A stretch of 64,000 nt of DNA, taken from NCBI GenBank assembly GCA_030272585.1, contig BSYQ01000006.1, positions 2,691,001-2,755,000 on the forward strand, written 5' to 3'. Numbering within the stretch: position 1 is the stretch's first letter; each line of letters starts with the position of its first letter. The translations under genes and the position numbers were made by a program. The notes beneath the pieces were generated by a model. That model ran no database searches. It was not told the DNA's origin and saw only the letters and a list, made by a program, of their open reading frames with translations. The DNA is from Bryopsis sp. KO-2023. Its lineage: Eukaryota > Chlorophyta > Ulvophyceae > Bryopsidales > Bryopsidaceae. This document shows positions 46,043-56,683 of the stretch, piece by piece.

Positions 46043-47335
46043 GTACCTTTTGGTGTGTCAAAAAAATATTCACCTTCTTTTTTTGATTTAATCCACTATT
46101 ATTCACTTGAGTTTGGACTGGCGGAAATTTCCCAGCCAGTCCAAGTGGCTGATGTTATGGAGCCATTGAAATCAATGGCTGAAGGATGATATCTTAATTG
46201 CACAGCTGTGTACAAACAAAAACCAAATGACTGATATTCAAAGTGAGATAGATTTTCATGGATCAAACGCAAGAAACATAGAATGTAACATGATTTCCCG
46301 TTCAACCAACAGGTGATGGTGAATGAATTCGAGCAAAGCTGCGGTTTTGGATGTGTGTGTGTGTGTGTGTGTTTCAAGACGTCCAGGCTGGAGCCCAACT
46401 GGCTGCAGAACCAAATTTAATTTTTGTCAAGGTGGTGGTCAAGCCAGCAGCCGGATTTACTGCTTGCCAGAAAGATAACGGGGATCATAATGGAAACCAA
46501 TGCCGATGGCGTCGAAAAAAAAGCATTGGATGATTCATTCGGGGGAAAAAAAAAAGATGCTCTGTGGGTAGGTAAGGAAGAAAGGCACTTATTCATTGAA
46601 AAAGGGGGTTTGTTTTTTGTTGGGAGGCTTGTATGGATGGTGGCACGGTTTTTCTGGTAGAATTTGTACATTAGATTTTGTATATATTTTTTGTAGATTC
46701 CTTCCAGGTGCTTGGAGATTGTGGGATGCTGGATAAAAATTCGTTGTTGCTGAACGATGAGGGGCTCATCTTTTTCTGATTCTTAAAAAAGTGTTTTAGA
46801 TTTCTGTGGAGGGGGAAAAAGAAGACAGGGAGGTTTTTCCCACATCTATACGTTCCGTGCGTCGGAAAACATTCTGCCCAAAGAGCTCCGTCGGGTCTCA
46901 GCGACTGCTGCTTTCATAAGCCGAGGCTTCTGCAAGTCTCAACTCACTCCCTGTTTGCTGCACTACGTTCGCTTTGCGTTCGGAGCGCAAGTGGATAGGT
47001 CCTACCAAGCAGTAAACGTAACAAACAACACCGGTCTTTCCCGAACAAACAAACAAACACACAAAAGAACGAACGAACAAAAACTTTGGCAGCCGTCCCA
47101 CCCGCTCGCTTCCCCCCTCGCCACTGTTTCTCTTTCGAGGGTCCCGCTCTCCGCCCCCCTGTTACCGTCGTCGATGATGGCCCGTCCAATCGGGGATACG
47201 GAACAAGGGTGCTTCACTGAGCTAACCTGACAACGGTTGTTGACTGTGTCCGTATTAATCCCTTTTGCGTTTCGTCGTTTGAGACGTTTTTTTTTCCAGA
47301 AACAAGTGACTGTATTTTGACTCCACTTTCTGTGG
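46043..47335. other. No gene seen; microsatellites
   Basis: Contains a GT microsatellite at about 46351-46372 and an AAC/AAAC-rich stretch at 47040-47080. Short frames only. The left boundary of the following LINE is not sharp. Confidence 0.4.
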
Positions 47336-49883
47336 ATGAGCCGCATCAGTCCGCAGAACCGTGATCCGCTCATCCACAGAAAACACAAGCCGTCCGAAAA
47401 CATGAGGAGAGCATCAGAAAAGGGTTGTTTTGGTTTTTCGTATGAGTTGGTCGATTCGTGTGCGAGTGGCACGGAGAAAAAAGAAGTAAAAATTATTTGG
47501 GCAATGAATCAAACCACCGGCATTAGCGATGTCAATGAGGCAGTTAGCTACCCCATCGACGATGCTACAGTTCGCGTAGCTCATAGAAAACTAAAGTCAA
47601 GCAAGCGAAAATGGAAGCGCCAAAACACTGAAGCGGCATATAAGGACTTCAAGCTTGCTAAGGCCTCCTTCAAGGAGTTGATTACCAGGAAGAAAAAAGA
47701 GTGTTTCAAGAGATTTTGCTCCTCTCTGCCCAAGGAGGGTATGTGGGAACATTTCAAAAGGATATCGAAGCCCCAAACGGACAATAAGATTGCTTGCTTA
47801 AAACACGGTGGGAACACTGTTATTGACCCAAAAGACAAGGCACAAATTCTTGCAGATCGGTTCTTTCCATCACACGGACCTTGCAGTGATGATAACCAAA
47901 AGGCAATTGAAGATGAATACCATAATTGGAAAAGATCAACGGCAGTTGATTCAAACTTCAACCACAAGAACATGACAGGCAGTGAAGTAGCCCGTAGCAT
48001 ACGGCGAGCCAAAGCTACAGGAGCACCCGGCTTTGATAAGGCGATAAACAAATGCTTTCGGGAATGCATTGACGTCGTGGTTCCAATTTTTCAACGCTTT
48101 TTTGAGGCTTGCTTCCGTTTCGGATACTACCCTCAGGTGTGGCGGTCGGCTGTGGTACTGCCGCTTCCTAAACCGGGGGGTGACCCAACTCTAGCACGGG
48201 GCTACAGGCCCATCTCACTCCTATCTTGCGTGGCCAAGTGCTTCGACTCTATAATCTGTCAAAGATTAACTCGGGAAGCAGAATCTAACAACCTCTGGTG
48301 CTCATCACAATTTGGATTCCGACAAAAGAAAAGTTGCCAGGCTGCACTTTGGACATTTACTTGTTCGGCGATGAATTCAATCTCTAAAAAGAACAGATGC
48401 TTAGCGATGAGCTTGGACATTTCGGCAGCATTCGACTCAGTATGGGCCCCGGGTCTTTGGAAACGACTACATGACTCCGCACTCCCGGAATACTTGATAA
48501 AAACTATCGATAACTTCATGACCGCCCGGCGAGCGGTTTTGACTACATCAGAATGTACAATTGAGGTGGATATTACTGCGGGAGTACCTCAAGGCTCCCC
48601 ATTGAGCCCATGCCTCTTCCTATTCTACATTAACCCAGCTCTGGAATCTGTGGAAGACTTGGTCAGTATACAAGCCTATGCTGACGACATTATCATGTGG
48701 ATTGAAATTGATCAGTTTGGGACCGGTGTTGAGGACTTTACACGGGCTTTGGAACGACTGGAAGGTTGGGGTAAAACTTGGCGGATGAACTTCTGCCCTT
48801 CAAAATGCCATCTCTGTTGCTTCCACCGCTCTAGAGGCCTTCCAACATTATCTTTTTCGTTCCTGGGAGAGACAATCGAAGAATGTGATGGCTTTCGCTA
48901 CCTTGGCTTATGGTTTGATCGTAAGCTGAGCTTCCAACCTCATGTGGACAAAATGTACGAGAAGATGGTCAAAAGGATACGTACTATTCAGCGAGTGGCT
49001 CACAGGTTCTGGGGGATATCTCCAGAAATCATATCTACCCTGATGCGAGCAATAATTATTCCAGGAGCGATGTACGGAGTTGAAATCTGGGGATGTGCGT
49101 TCAATCACTACAACCTCCCTAAAAAAGTGAGACGCCTCTACCGCTTTTTGAGCCTCTCGATCACAGGTGGGAACCAGCCCCTCCACAGGCGCTTTAGCTC
49201 TAAGCGGTCTAAGGGCTCCAGAAATTGAAATTAAAGAACGTCTCATCAAATTCTTTATCCAAACACATTTGGCAGGGATGGACCTCCTTATGCCTGGCGC
49301 TGAATGCACCCTCGGACCACAGGCAACACTTAAAGCAGAGCTGCGATATTTGGCAAGACAAAAGAACCCAAGAGCTCGCTGGCAGGACGTCATATGCCTG
49401 TGGGGGACGACGCAGGATGAGCTGCTAATTTTCAGAGACGAATGTATTCTTCACCTACTGTCACTGGAAGCGCAGTTCTGGGAGGACTCCATCTTGGGAG
49501 CAGGGCTCGATGAACTGAACTGGAACGTGACAAAGCACCAAGACTGGTATAAGGACATGTCTCGGCAAGAGTGTACTTTGGTTTCCCAATTCCTCTTGGA
49601 CCATTTCCCCTCAAGCCTATACTTATATCGGTTTCATTTGGCGGACTCAAATTTATGCCGCTTATGCACCACATCTGACACGGACACCCGGCTACATCTA
49701 ATTGAGGAGTGCAGTGGGCTTCAGACTTTACGAACAGCCTTGAAAGAATCATGGAATGGACCTTGGACTTTATGGAACCTTTGTGAAACTAACGAAGGCT
49801 TAAAAATGCTGGCACGGTTTCTCCAAGGGATGAAATCGGCTTGGCCCCAATCTGGACATTGCTGGGGACAAGAAACGCATTGA
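47336..49883 (+). mobile_element. LINE (non-LTR retrotransposon) reverse-transcriptase ORF, 5' truncated and frameshifted
   Basis: Frame one (to 49228) carries the basic linker and full reverse-transcriptase core: RRAKATGAPGFDKAI, LPKPGGDP and GYRPISLLSC, SQFGFRQKKSC, LDISAAFDSVW, GVPQGSPLSP and the catalytic YADDIIMW. The thumb region (FRYLGLWFDRKLSF) follows. Frame two (from about 49190 to 49883, +1) holds the C-terminal part with the zinc knuckle CRLCTTSDTDTRLHLIEEC. The two overlap at 49167-49228, so a single-base indel broke the ORF. The upstream apurinic endonuclease domain is absent; LINE-like sequence starts near 47480 and the first codons may be flanking DNA. No RNase H is seen. Motifs fit a Jockey/L1-type element, not R2. 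Confidence 0.88.
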
Positions 49884-50450
49884 CTCACGGGATCTAAGCT
49901 CTATTTTTATTTTGCTGCTAACTTTCCTTGCTTACTAGACAACTAAAGTCTTTTACTTTTCGCAACAATTGAGGACTTTTCTTTTCGGATTTTTTTGGGA
50001 TTTTATATTTTTGCAGACCTACTGTTGTGATGAATAAATCCTCAATGCGACTGTTCTTATTTAATTCCTATTTGGCATTTCTTGGAATTCATTTTCTTTT
50101 TTTCGAGCACTTTTTGGGGAATCTTTTTTACCAATTTTTGAACGAGACTTGGGACGCTAGATCATGTTGTGGGTCAGGATTCTTTTGGGACGGATGAACT
50201 CTGGAATTTGGTACATTTGGAACTGAAAGGGGACAATGTCACTATGTTTTATGATACGATACACTTTTCATCACCGGTATACGCAAGTGGAGGTGATAAA
50301 AAAGGATTTGTAAAAACTGAAATTACACACCCCATCGACGATCGAAATGCCGAAATTCCCATGGTGGGCGAATCCTGATCGGTTGACGAGACCCCCCCGG
50401 GATCAACCGGGGGACGACCTTGGTTGCACCATCGTTGCCATCATGGATGC
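49884..50450. other. LINE 3' flank and unassigned sequence
   Basis: The LINE 3' UTR probably ends near 50040 (ATGAATAAATCC) without a long A-tail. A 69-codon frame at 50169-50378 shows no domain. The five bases before the LTR at 50451 are GATGC, the left half of a target duplication that cannot be checked because the other LTR is outside the window. Confidence 0.4.
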
Positions 50451-50997
50451 TGTTACAATACTAATTTAGAGGTGGTTCCAGGACTGATACCAGCTGCTGA
50501 CGTCCAGGGACGTCAGACGTCAAAGGCGTCATGCATCTGACGCCTGAGAAGCGTCAGATGCATCCCCGGTGAATGACAGCATCCTCCCAAGGAGGTACTA
50601 CTGAACTACAGCAAGGAAACCACCGCAAGAGCACAGAGTCAAGACAGTGGTTCGATCAGCCAGATTAGGACTTGTGAGACTGAGGTCTTGTGCTCGAGTC
50701 TGAGTGGGAACGTGCTTTGGACTGGGCTTGTGTGTGAGTGTGTGAGTGAGTCAGGAGTAGAACTGGCGGCTGTGAGTCAGGGTAGTGGGAGTGTTACGGG
50801 TGGTTAGTCACCCTCGGGAAAGTCGAACTGGGAGTTAAAAGATGGGACGCTTGATGTAACCTTGCTTTTCAGTGATCTGTTTGTGTGACCCCGAGTCTGT
50901 GACCCGTGCGATTTTGTGTGACCGTTCCGCCGCCGCCTCACTCTTTCCCGAGATAGGAGACGTCGCTCGCGGACGTCAGTCCTCCCGAGCGATAACA
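50451..50997 (+). repeat. 5' LTR of Ty3/gypsy element 1
   Basis: Begins TGTTACAATA and ends CGATAACA, so the 5-bp ends TGTTA/TAACA form a perfect inverted repeat as expected. The right end is fixed by the primer-binding site 4 bases later. Contains tandem-like ACGTCAG/GCGTCAG motifs at 50500-50565. Confidence 0.85.
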
Positions 50998-51001
50998 TTT
51001 T

Positions 51002-51013
51002 TGGTTTCGGAGC
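51002..51013 (+). other. Primer-binding site, element 1
   Basis: TGGTTTCGGAGC follows the LTR end by four bases. It resembles the initiator-Met-tRNA site common in plant Ty3/gypsy elements (TGGTATCAGAGC) and is identical to the site in element 2. The tRNA itself is not in the window. Confidence 0.65.
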
Positions 51014-51466
51014 CCGAAGGAACCGACTGGACTGGAGCTCTCCGCTGGTTTGACCAGCAGGTTTGTTCGAGGCGCTTAACGCCAGTCGTAAGGTCGTGGG
51101 AAAACGGAAAAAGGCAAACGCAGTGAACGGGAAAAAAGGAAAACGTGTGGTAGCAACGTTGGAAAAGAATCACACCCATAAAAAGAGAGAAAAGAGGGTG
51201 CCAACGTTCAGTCGTGTGACAGGACGTTTGGGAAAAAGGTTACCCTGTAACCTGCGTCGCTGTCAGCGAACTGTAGTACTCAGGTTCGAAGGGTTAGAGT
51301 CGGACGTGAAGGGGTATAGTAGTATTACGTATAGTAACTCTCACGGCAAGGGCACGTGGGTTATCCGTTCACAGTTCGGCAAGGACAGGTCGTGGCGCGA
51401 AAGTCAACGGTCTACAGTTGACAGTAACCGTTGCCTGGAAAGTCAACTGAAAGTCAAGCGACCAGA

Positions 51467-53713
51467 ATGGCTCTGGTTCCGGTCGTTACGGAAAGCGACA
51501 TAGTCGTGATAAGCGACGAAGTCATGGAAGGGTCAGATGTGCAACCAATGGTGCACCAGCAAATTCAGAATATACAGATCAATGGTTCTGATCACACTGA
51601 AATGCAAAGACAGATTGAGGTCTGGGGTGGAACAGTAACCAACCACCTCCAGCAATCATTGACCTCCATGCAGAATCAGGTTCAACAAGTCCAGGTTGAA
51701 CTGTATACACACAGAGAGCAAACAGAGCTACAACAGTCAACTCTAAAGGAAGAGTTGCAGTCAGCCTTAGTGCACAGTTTGGAAGAACAGAGTCGAAAAC
51801 TACAGCAGACTCAGGAGCTACATGCAAAGGACTTTTATCAAAGCCTCACTGCAAATACAAACACTCAACTGAAGGATCTTGGTGAACAGTTGAGAAGCAC
51901 AGGAAAAGAACATGCTGTAGGCATGGCTCAGTGGAAAAATAAGAACCAAACAGAACTGGAACTATTCCAGAAGAAGCAGTTAGCTCTACAGGAGCAACTG
52001 ATGTTGGTTCAAAAGAAGCAGCAGGAAGATATTAATGCTCAATTATATGAAGTGTCTCAGCACATGCAAAGAATGCAAAAACAGCTGATGGAAGAGAGGG
52101 AGAGTATGACAAACACAATGACTAGCATACTACAAAGAGAATTGGACTCCTATCCTGCAGTCATTCAGAAAATGGTAGCTACAGCAGTGGATGAAACCAC
52201 CACAGCTATTGAGGACAAGTATAACAATGCTGAAGGACAGAAAGCAGATCTAGAAGAGACTAGATGGGCTTTAACTGATCCAGACTATCAGAAAGCAGTT
52301 GATGGCTGGATGAAGGATGGAATTCTGAGAGCACCTATTCCTCCACAAGTGATGCAAGTGCATATGATGCAAGCAACACAAACAGTACAGAATATAGAGG
52401 AAGGAGAAACTGAGGGACAAACTCAGGATATCCCAACATCTGGTCAGCCACCAGTACAGCAAGTTATACCTGCCACAAGTACTGGAGCAGTACCTCCAGG
52501 ACCCTCTTCTTTAGGTCTAATAGACCTCACTTCAGGACAACAACTGTCCATGGGTTTACCACCCCCTATACTGCAACCACCAGCAGTAACTATAGCACCT
52601 CCAGTTACCTTTACTGTAGGCACTACCCCAGCACCATCAGGAATGGGAATTCGACCACCAAATCCCTTTGAACAGTTAACAAGTCAAAGAGCATCCAGTG
52701 GTGGTGCACCTGGAGGAAATCCAGGGGATCCAAATGGATCAAATGGACCAAATGGCCCAGACAGACCAGGTATGCCCAGAGCATCTGGTTCTGGACATCC
52801 AGGGCCCGGGAATGGTGGTGATGGTGGTGGAGGTGATGGAGGAGGTCCCCCAGGAGGAGGACCACCTGATAGAGATCCTAGTGGCACATCAGGAGGTTCA
52901 GGACAAGGTCCTGATAGACCTTACAGCAAACAGATTAAGCTCACTCCCCCAGAGAAATTCACAGGAGATGAAAGGATGTCTGCAACAGAATGGATACTAG
53001 GAATGAAGAGATGGTTGCAGAATCAACACATCTTAGAGAGAGACTGGTTATCCTGTTTTCAGTCACATCTCCAGGGAGATGCACTTAGCTGGTTAAACTT
53101 GATGGACATACAGATCATGAATCAGGAAAAGGCAGAGTATGCTAGTTGGCAGGAGTTCACTCGAGAACTAAGGAATGTTTTTGAGCCAGTCTCCCTAATA
53201 GAGACTGCCAGAAAACAGTTAAGAACTCTAAGGCAGACTGGAACTGCCTTAGGCTACATCAGACTCTTCAGAAAGCTGATGTTTAGACTCCCCAACCTAC
53301 CTCAAGAAGAAAGATATGCAGCCTTTGTGGATGGGCTCTCAGATAGAAATATGCAAGCACAGGTTATGACCCTGTGTGATGGGGATCTGGATAAGGCCAT
53401 CCTCACAGTCCAAAGACTCTCTGCAACTATAGGCAGTAGAGGTAGCACTACTAGCAGTTTTAGAGGCAGAGGTAGAGGGAGGGGAAGATTTGGACAAAGA
53501 AATACACAGATGTCAGCAGTGATAGCTGCTGCAACACCACAACTGCCCCCTGCAGCAAATTCAGTTAAGGCTGTGCAGCAAAGAGGTCAGATGGGATCTA
53601 GGCCCTCAAGGGGAGGATCCTTTAAGTGTTTTCTATGTGGAAGCACAGAGCATGGGGTGAGACAGTGTCCCAAACTGTCCCAAGCTCAGAAAGCCCTGAA
53701 GAAGGGAAACTAA
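51467..53713 (+). CDS. gag: Gag polyprotein, element 1
   Basis: 748 aa from the ATG at 51467. Order: a short acidic start (VVISDEVMEGSD), a long Gln-rich coiled coil (about residues 40-260), a Gly/Pro-rich spacer (about 300-490), the retrotransposon gag domain (KFTGDERMSATEWILGMKRW ... GDALSWLNL ... LPQEERYAAFVDGL), an RG-rich tract (FRGRGRGRGRFGQR) and one zinc knuckle, CFLCGSTEHGVRQC (C-x2-C-x4-H-x4-C). It forms the virus-like particle and packages the element RNA. The ORF is intact and overlaps pol by 88 nt in a different frame. Confidence 0.92.
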   Translation: MALVPVVTESDIVVISDEVMEGSDVQPMVHQQIQNIQINGSDHTEMQRQIEVWGGTVTNHLQQSLTSMQNQVQQVQVELYTHREQTELQQSTLKEELQSALVHSLEEQSRKLQQTQELHAKDFYQSLTANTNTQLKDLGEQLRSTGKEHAVGMAQWKNKNQTELELFQKKQLALQEQLMLVQKKQQEDINAQLYEVSQHMQRMQKQLMEERESMTNTMTSILQRELDSYPAVIQKMVATAVDETTTAIEDKYNNAEGQKADLEETRWALTDPDYQKAVDGWMKDGILRAPIPPQVMQVHMMQATQTVQNIEEGETEGQTQDIPTSGQPPVQQVIPATSTGAVPPGPSSLGLIDLTSGQQLSMGLPPPILQPPAVTIAPPVTFTVGTTPAPSGMGIRPPNPFEQLTSQRASSGGAPGGNPGDPNGSNGPNGPDRPGMPRASGSGHPGPGNGGDGGGGDGGGPPGGGPPDRDPSGTSGGSGQGPDRPYSKQIKLTPPEKFTGDERMSATEWILGMKRWLQNQHILERDWLSCFQSHLQGDALSWLNLMDIQIMNQEKAEYASWQEFTRELRNVFEPVSLIETARKQLRTLRQTGTALGYIRLFRKLMFRLPNLPQEERYAAFVDGLSDRNMQAQVMTLCDGDLDKAILTVQRLSATIGSRGSTTSSFRGRGRGRGRFGQRNTQMSAVIAAATPQLPPAANSVKAVQQRGQMGSRPSRGGSFKCFLCGSTEHGVRQCPKLSQAQKALKKGN

Positions 53714-54690
53714 AAGAGGAGGCTAGTGTTGGGTCAGCTAAGCCTCCAGATGATATTGAAATTAAAGAACCCACTACAAAAACACCAGCCTCACTAAATG
53801 ATGGTGTTCAAGAGACACCTGTGGTTGCAGCCCCTATTGCAACAGAACAGGAAGCAAACACACTGGATGGGGTCACTCCAGAAGTGTTAATTCAAAAGAA
53901 AAAGCAGTCTCAAAAGAGAGTGGATAAACAAACAGAGGCCACTGTGAGTTTCCCCACTAGAGTGGAAGGAAATGTTGAGGGAAAGGAACCAGTTCAGACT
54001 GCAGTAGCTCAGGCTACAGCAGCATATAGAGGATATGAACTGGCAGGATTTATTGGTGCAAAGAAAGCTACAGCATACATTGATACAGGATCCACTGCTA
54101 ATTACATTAGCATGGATGCAGTCAAGGAACTGGGACTGCAATACAAACCACAAGAAACTCCTGTTAAGTTTCTAGATGGTACAGAAAGGAAATCAGTGGG
54201 GAGATGTTTTGGCATCCCATTTGTCTGTGGAAAGATCCAGCTTTCATTTGATGCTGATGTCTTTCCAGACAGTAATCACCCAATTCTGTTGGGATTGCCC
54301 TGGCTCATACACTACAATCCCAAAGTGGATTTCAAGTCAGGAATAATCACAGTCAACAAGGGCAAAAAGAGTGTAAAATTACCACTCTCAGTGATGCCTG
54401 AATATCAGCTCACACCCACTGGAGCTACAGAACTTTCCTTTTGTTCTAGTGGCAGAATCAAAAGACAGATAGAAAAAGGGGAAATCAAACACATCATCAT
54501 GGTGGTGATTAGGCCAGAGGATGAATCAAAGACTGGAGTAGAAACAATCCCAGAACAAAGGGAAGGGGATGATCTACAGAAAATCCTGCAGGAGGATATG
54601 GATCCCAGGATTAAGGAAGTACTGACTCAGTACAGAAAAGTGTTTGCAAAAGATTTGCCTAAAGGTGTACCTCCTACCAGGCTGGGTCAT
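53626..54690 (+). CDS. pol: Pol (protease and start of RT), element 1, interrupted
   Basis: Runs in the -1 frame relative to gag and overlaps its end. Retropepsin-type protease is clear: AYIDTGSTANYISM with the catalytic DTG and ILLGLPWLIHYNPKVDF. The sequence before reverse transcriptase (LTQYRKVFAKDLPKGVPPTR) is where the ORF stops being homologous: at 54691 the LTR of element 2 starts, and the remaining 24 codons to 54762 are LTR sequence. No RT, RNase H or integrase of this copy is in the window. Confidence 0.9.
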
Positions 54691-55163
54691 TGTAGCGAAT
54701 CAGGGTTTCTGACAGCCCTGCAGTACGTCAGCAGGCTTGCTGACAGTCCTGCAGTACTTTAAGTAGGAGGCTGGCTGCCCTGAGGCAGCGTACAGTCAGT
54801 CAGGGTGTGCTGGCAGTGAAGTAGTACGTGGACTACTGAGCTGGCAGCTGGAATGTTCTAGAAGGTCGCTCAGCACCACAGGAATGGCCGTGGGGCTGAG
54901 CTGGGCTCTGATTGAAAGGACTGCAAGGTTTGATGCCTTGCAGCATTGATGCAGACTGATGTCACAGCCTATGATCAGTTAGGATCAAGGCTGCTAGGGT
55001 ATTCTATAAGTGCTTGGGGTTTGAACGTTCTTGTAACCTTACTTTGGGATTGAACTCCCTTTGTCTCGCTTCCAAGTCGTCTATTCTTTCCCTCCAAGCC
55101 GTTCTAGGCTTGCAGTTCACAGCCAGCAGCCCACAATAGCGGTCTGCAGGCGGATTTACTACA
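54691..55163 (+). repeat. 5' LTR of Ty3/gypsy element 2
   Basis: Begins TGTAGCGAAT and ends TTTACTACA; TGTAG/CTACA are perfect inverted ends. The left junction lies inside the pol of element 1; the five bases before it (GTCAT) would be the target duplication. Right end is one base before the primer-binding site. Contains several CAG-rich repeats (CTGCAGTAC motif at 54717-54762). Confidence 0.87.
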
Positions 55164-55164
55164 T

Positions 55165-55176
55165 TGGTTTCGGAGC
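55165..55176 (+). other. Primer-binding site, element 2
   Basis: TGGTTTCGGAGC, the same 12 bases as in element 1, one base after the LTR end. After these bases the two elements differ (AGGGGC against CCGAAG), so only the first 12 are likely to pair with the primer tRNA. Confidence 0.65.
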
Positions 55177-55377
55177 AGGGGCGCAGCAAGACTGTGCAGG
55201 GTCGCTGGAGGACCTTGGAAGGCCCCACAGCCTTGGGAGAGATAGAACTGGAGAGTGCTGTGAGCAGCACATAGAAGCAGCGCACAGGCGCAGCACACAG
55301 ACGCAGTTTTTGCGTTGTTCAGGGAAGCAGACTTGAAAAGTCACAGACGCAGCTGTTGTTTCGTCGAGTTTGGTTGT

Positions 55378-55974
55378 ATGAGTTTCGGCAGACCTTTTGG
55401 TGGTAGTGACAGAGTTATTGAAGTGGTTTCTGACTCTGAGACGAGTATTCATTCAGAGGACTCAGCAGAGAACCACCCAGAAGGGGTGCTGCCACACACA
55501 CTGCGTTTTCCTGATACAGTGGTTCGTTTACCTTCTCCTCTTCGTTTTGCTCAGCCTGTACATATACTTGGACCTGTCAGACACCCTTTGGCAGTGTTGG
55601 AACCAGGCGCTCAGAGAGCACCCCCTCACGGTCACCGCAGAGCAGAACAGGGTCCAGGGTACTTCAGATACACAGAGTGTACTGATCCCAACTGCAATAT
55701 ATACAGGAATCGCTTGAGAGGACAGCAGGAAAGAGAACGCAGAGAGCAGCGCAGAGATGGCCGGACAGGACGAGCAACCGCAGATAGGAATGCCGGCCCC
55801 AGATCCCTTCGACGTGCAGGGATTGAGGCAGATGATTTTGAACATGCAGGAAGAGGTCCAGCACCTGAGACACGTAGCAGCCAACGTGAACGTGCAGATG
55901 GACGACGCAGCTCGGAACGCAGTGCACAACAGGATGGCACAGCAGCAACCTCCCGCAGCTCTGGGCAGAGCTAG
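55378..55974 (+). CDS. First ORF of element 2 (Gag N-terminus in another frame, or a separate ORF)
   Basis: 198 aa. It begins near the leader start with SDRVIEVVSDSE, which resembles the start of Gag in element 1 (VVISDE), and ends in an Arg/Glu/Gln-rich basic stretch. It overlaps the gag ORF that starts at 55757 by about 218 nt in a different frame. Either an indel separated the Gag N-terminus from the rest, or this element has a distinct small ORF upstream. The second half of the frame (Arg/Ala/Gly/Ser-rich) looks like the shadow of gag, so the authentic part probably ends near 55760. Confidence 0.5.
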   Translation: MSFGRPFGGSDRVIEVVSDSETSIHSEDSAENHPEGVLPHTLRFPDTVVRLPSPLRFAQPVHILGPVRHPLAVLEPGAQRAPPHGHRRAEQGPGYFRYTECTDPNCNIYRNRLRGQQERERREQRRDGRTGRATADRNAGPRSLRRAGIEADDFEHAGRGPAPETRSSQRERADGRRSSERSAQQDGTAATSRSSGQS

Positions 55975-56450
55975 GGCAAAAGGCCCTGACATGTGGTATG
56001 GTGATCCACATGATGTTCCCCTCAATGAGTGGCAAGTCCAGTTGCAGACATACTTTGATGTTACTGCAACCAGGGACAGGGAACAGCAGGTACTAGTGGC
56101 CATACTATGGATCCGATCACGATCTAATCGGTCGTGGATTGATCGGTCCGACCGATTAAATCGTGATCGGGTTTTTCCGATCAGATCGATCGCCGATCAA
56201 ATCGGTTTGGCCGATCATCGATGGAGATCGGCCGATCACCAATCTGATCGGCTGACCGATTTAATCGGCCAACTTTGATCGGCCGATCACGATCACACCG
56301 TTCAACATCGGCCGATCAAGCGCCGACAGGGCGAGGCGCTTGATCGTGATCGTGATCGTGATCGGAGATGCCGATTAGATCGGATCATGATCGGTCAATT
56401 GATCGGTCCATCACAAATGCCGAGAAATCACCACCCGCAGGTGTTTCTGA

Positions 56451-56525
56451 GGTGCAGGGATTCGAACCTGGGACCTAAGAGACTAGAGACAGACGCATTA
56501 ACGCTTGGACCACTCGGAGCCACGG
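56451..56525 (-). other. tRNA-like module, arm 1 of insertion A
   Basis: On the minus strand it has a box-A-like start (GGCTCCGAGTGGTCCAAGCG) and a box B (GGTTCGAATCC) about 50 bases later, in tRNA spacing. The T stem pairs only at its inner two bases and outer base, and no clean cloverleaf forms, so it is tRNA-derived rather than a working tRNA gene. It may still carry a Pol III promoter. Confidence 0.55.
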
Positions 56526-56607
56526 TTTGTAGGTCATCCGTGTCATTATATACCTCAGTTTGTCGGACTGACAGATCACGTATATAATGACACGGATGAC
56601 CTGCAAA

Positions 56608-56683
56608 CCGTGGCTCCGAGTGGTCCAAGCGTTAATGCGTTTGTCTCTAGTCTGTTAGGTACCCGGTTCGAATCCTTCCACCT
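56608..56683 (+). other. tRNA-like module, arm 2 of insertion A
   Basis: Inverted copy of the arm 1 module with a few differences (GGTACCCGGTTCGAATCC in the box B region). The two modules face each other, about 80 bases apart, as parts of the long inverted repeat. Confidence 0.55.

Larger units (their letters stand above)
50451..54690 (+). mobile_element. Ty3/gypsy retrotransposon 1 (left part, split by element 2)
   Basis: Starts with a 547-bp LTR, then primer-binding site, gag and the start of pol. The pol ORF is cut at 54690 where the LTR of element 2 begins, so the rest of pol and the second LTR must lie to the right of element 2, outside the window. Gag and pol frames before the break are open, which suggests a fairly young insertion. 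Confidence 0.9.

Noticed and set aside
47581..48069. 162-codon minus-strand frame
   Set aside because: Antisense shadow of the LINE reverse transcriptase.
56451..56683. Two tRNA genes in insertion A
   Set aside because: Box A and B are present, but T and anticodon stems do not pair properly; kept only as tRNA-like modules.
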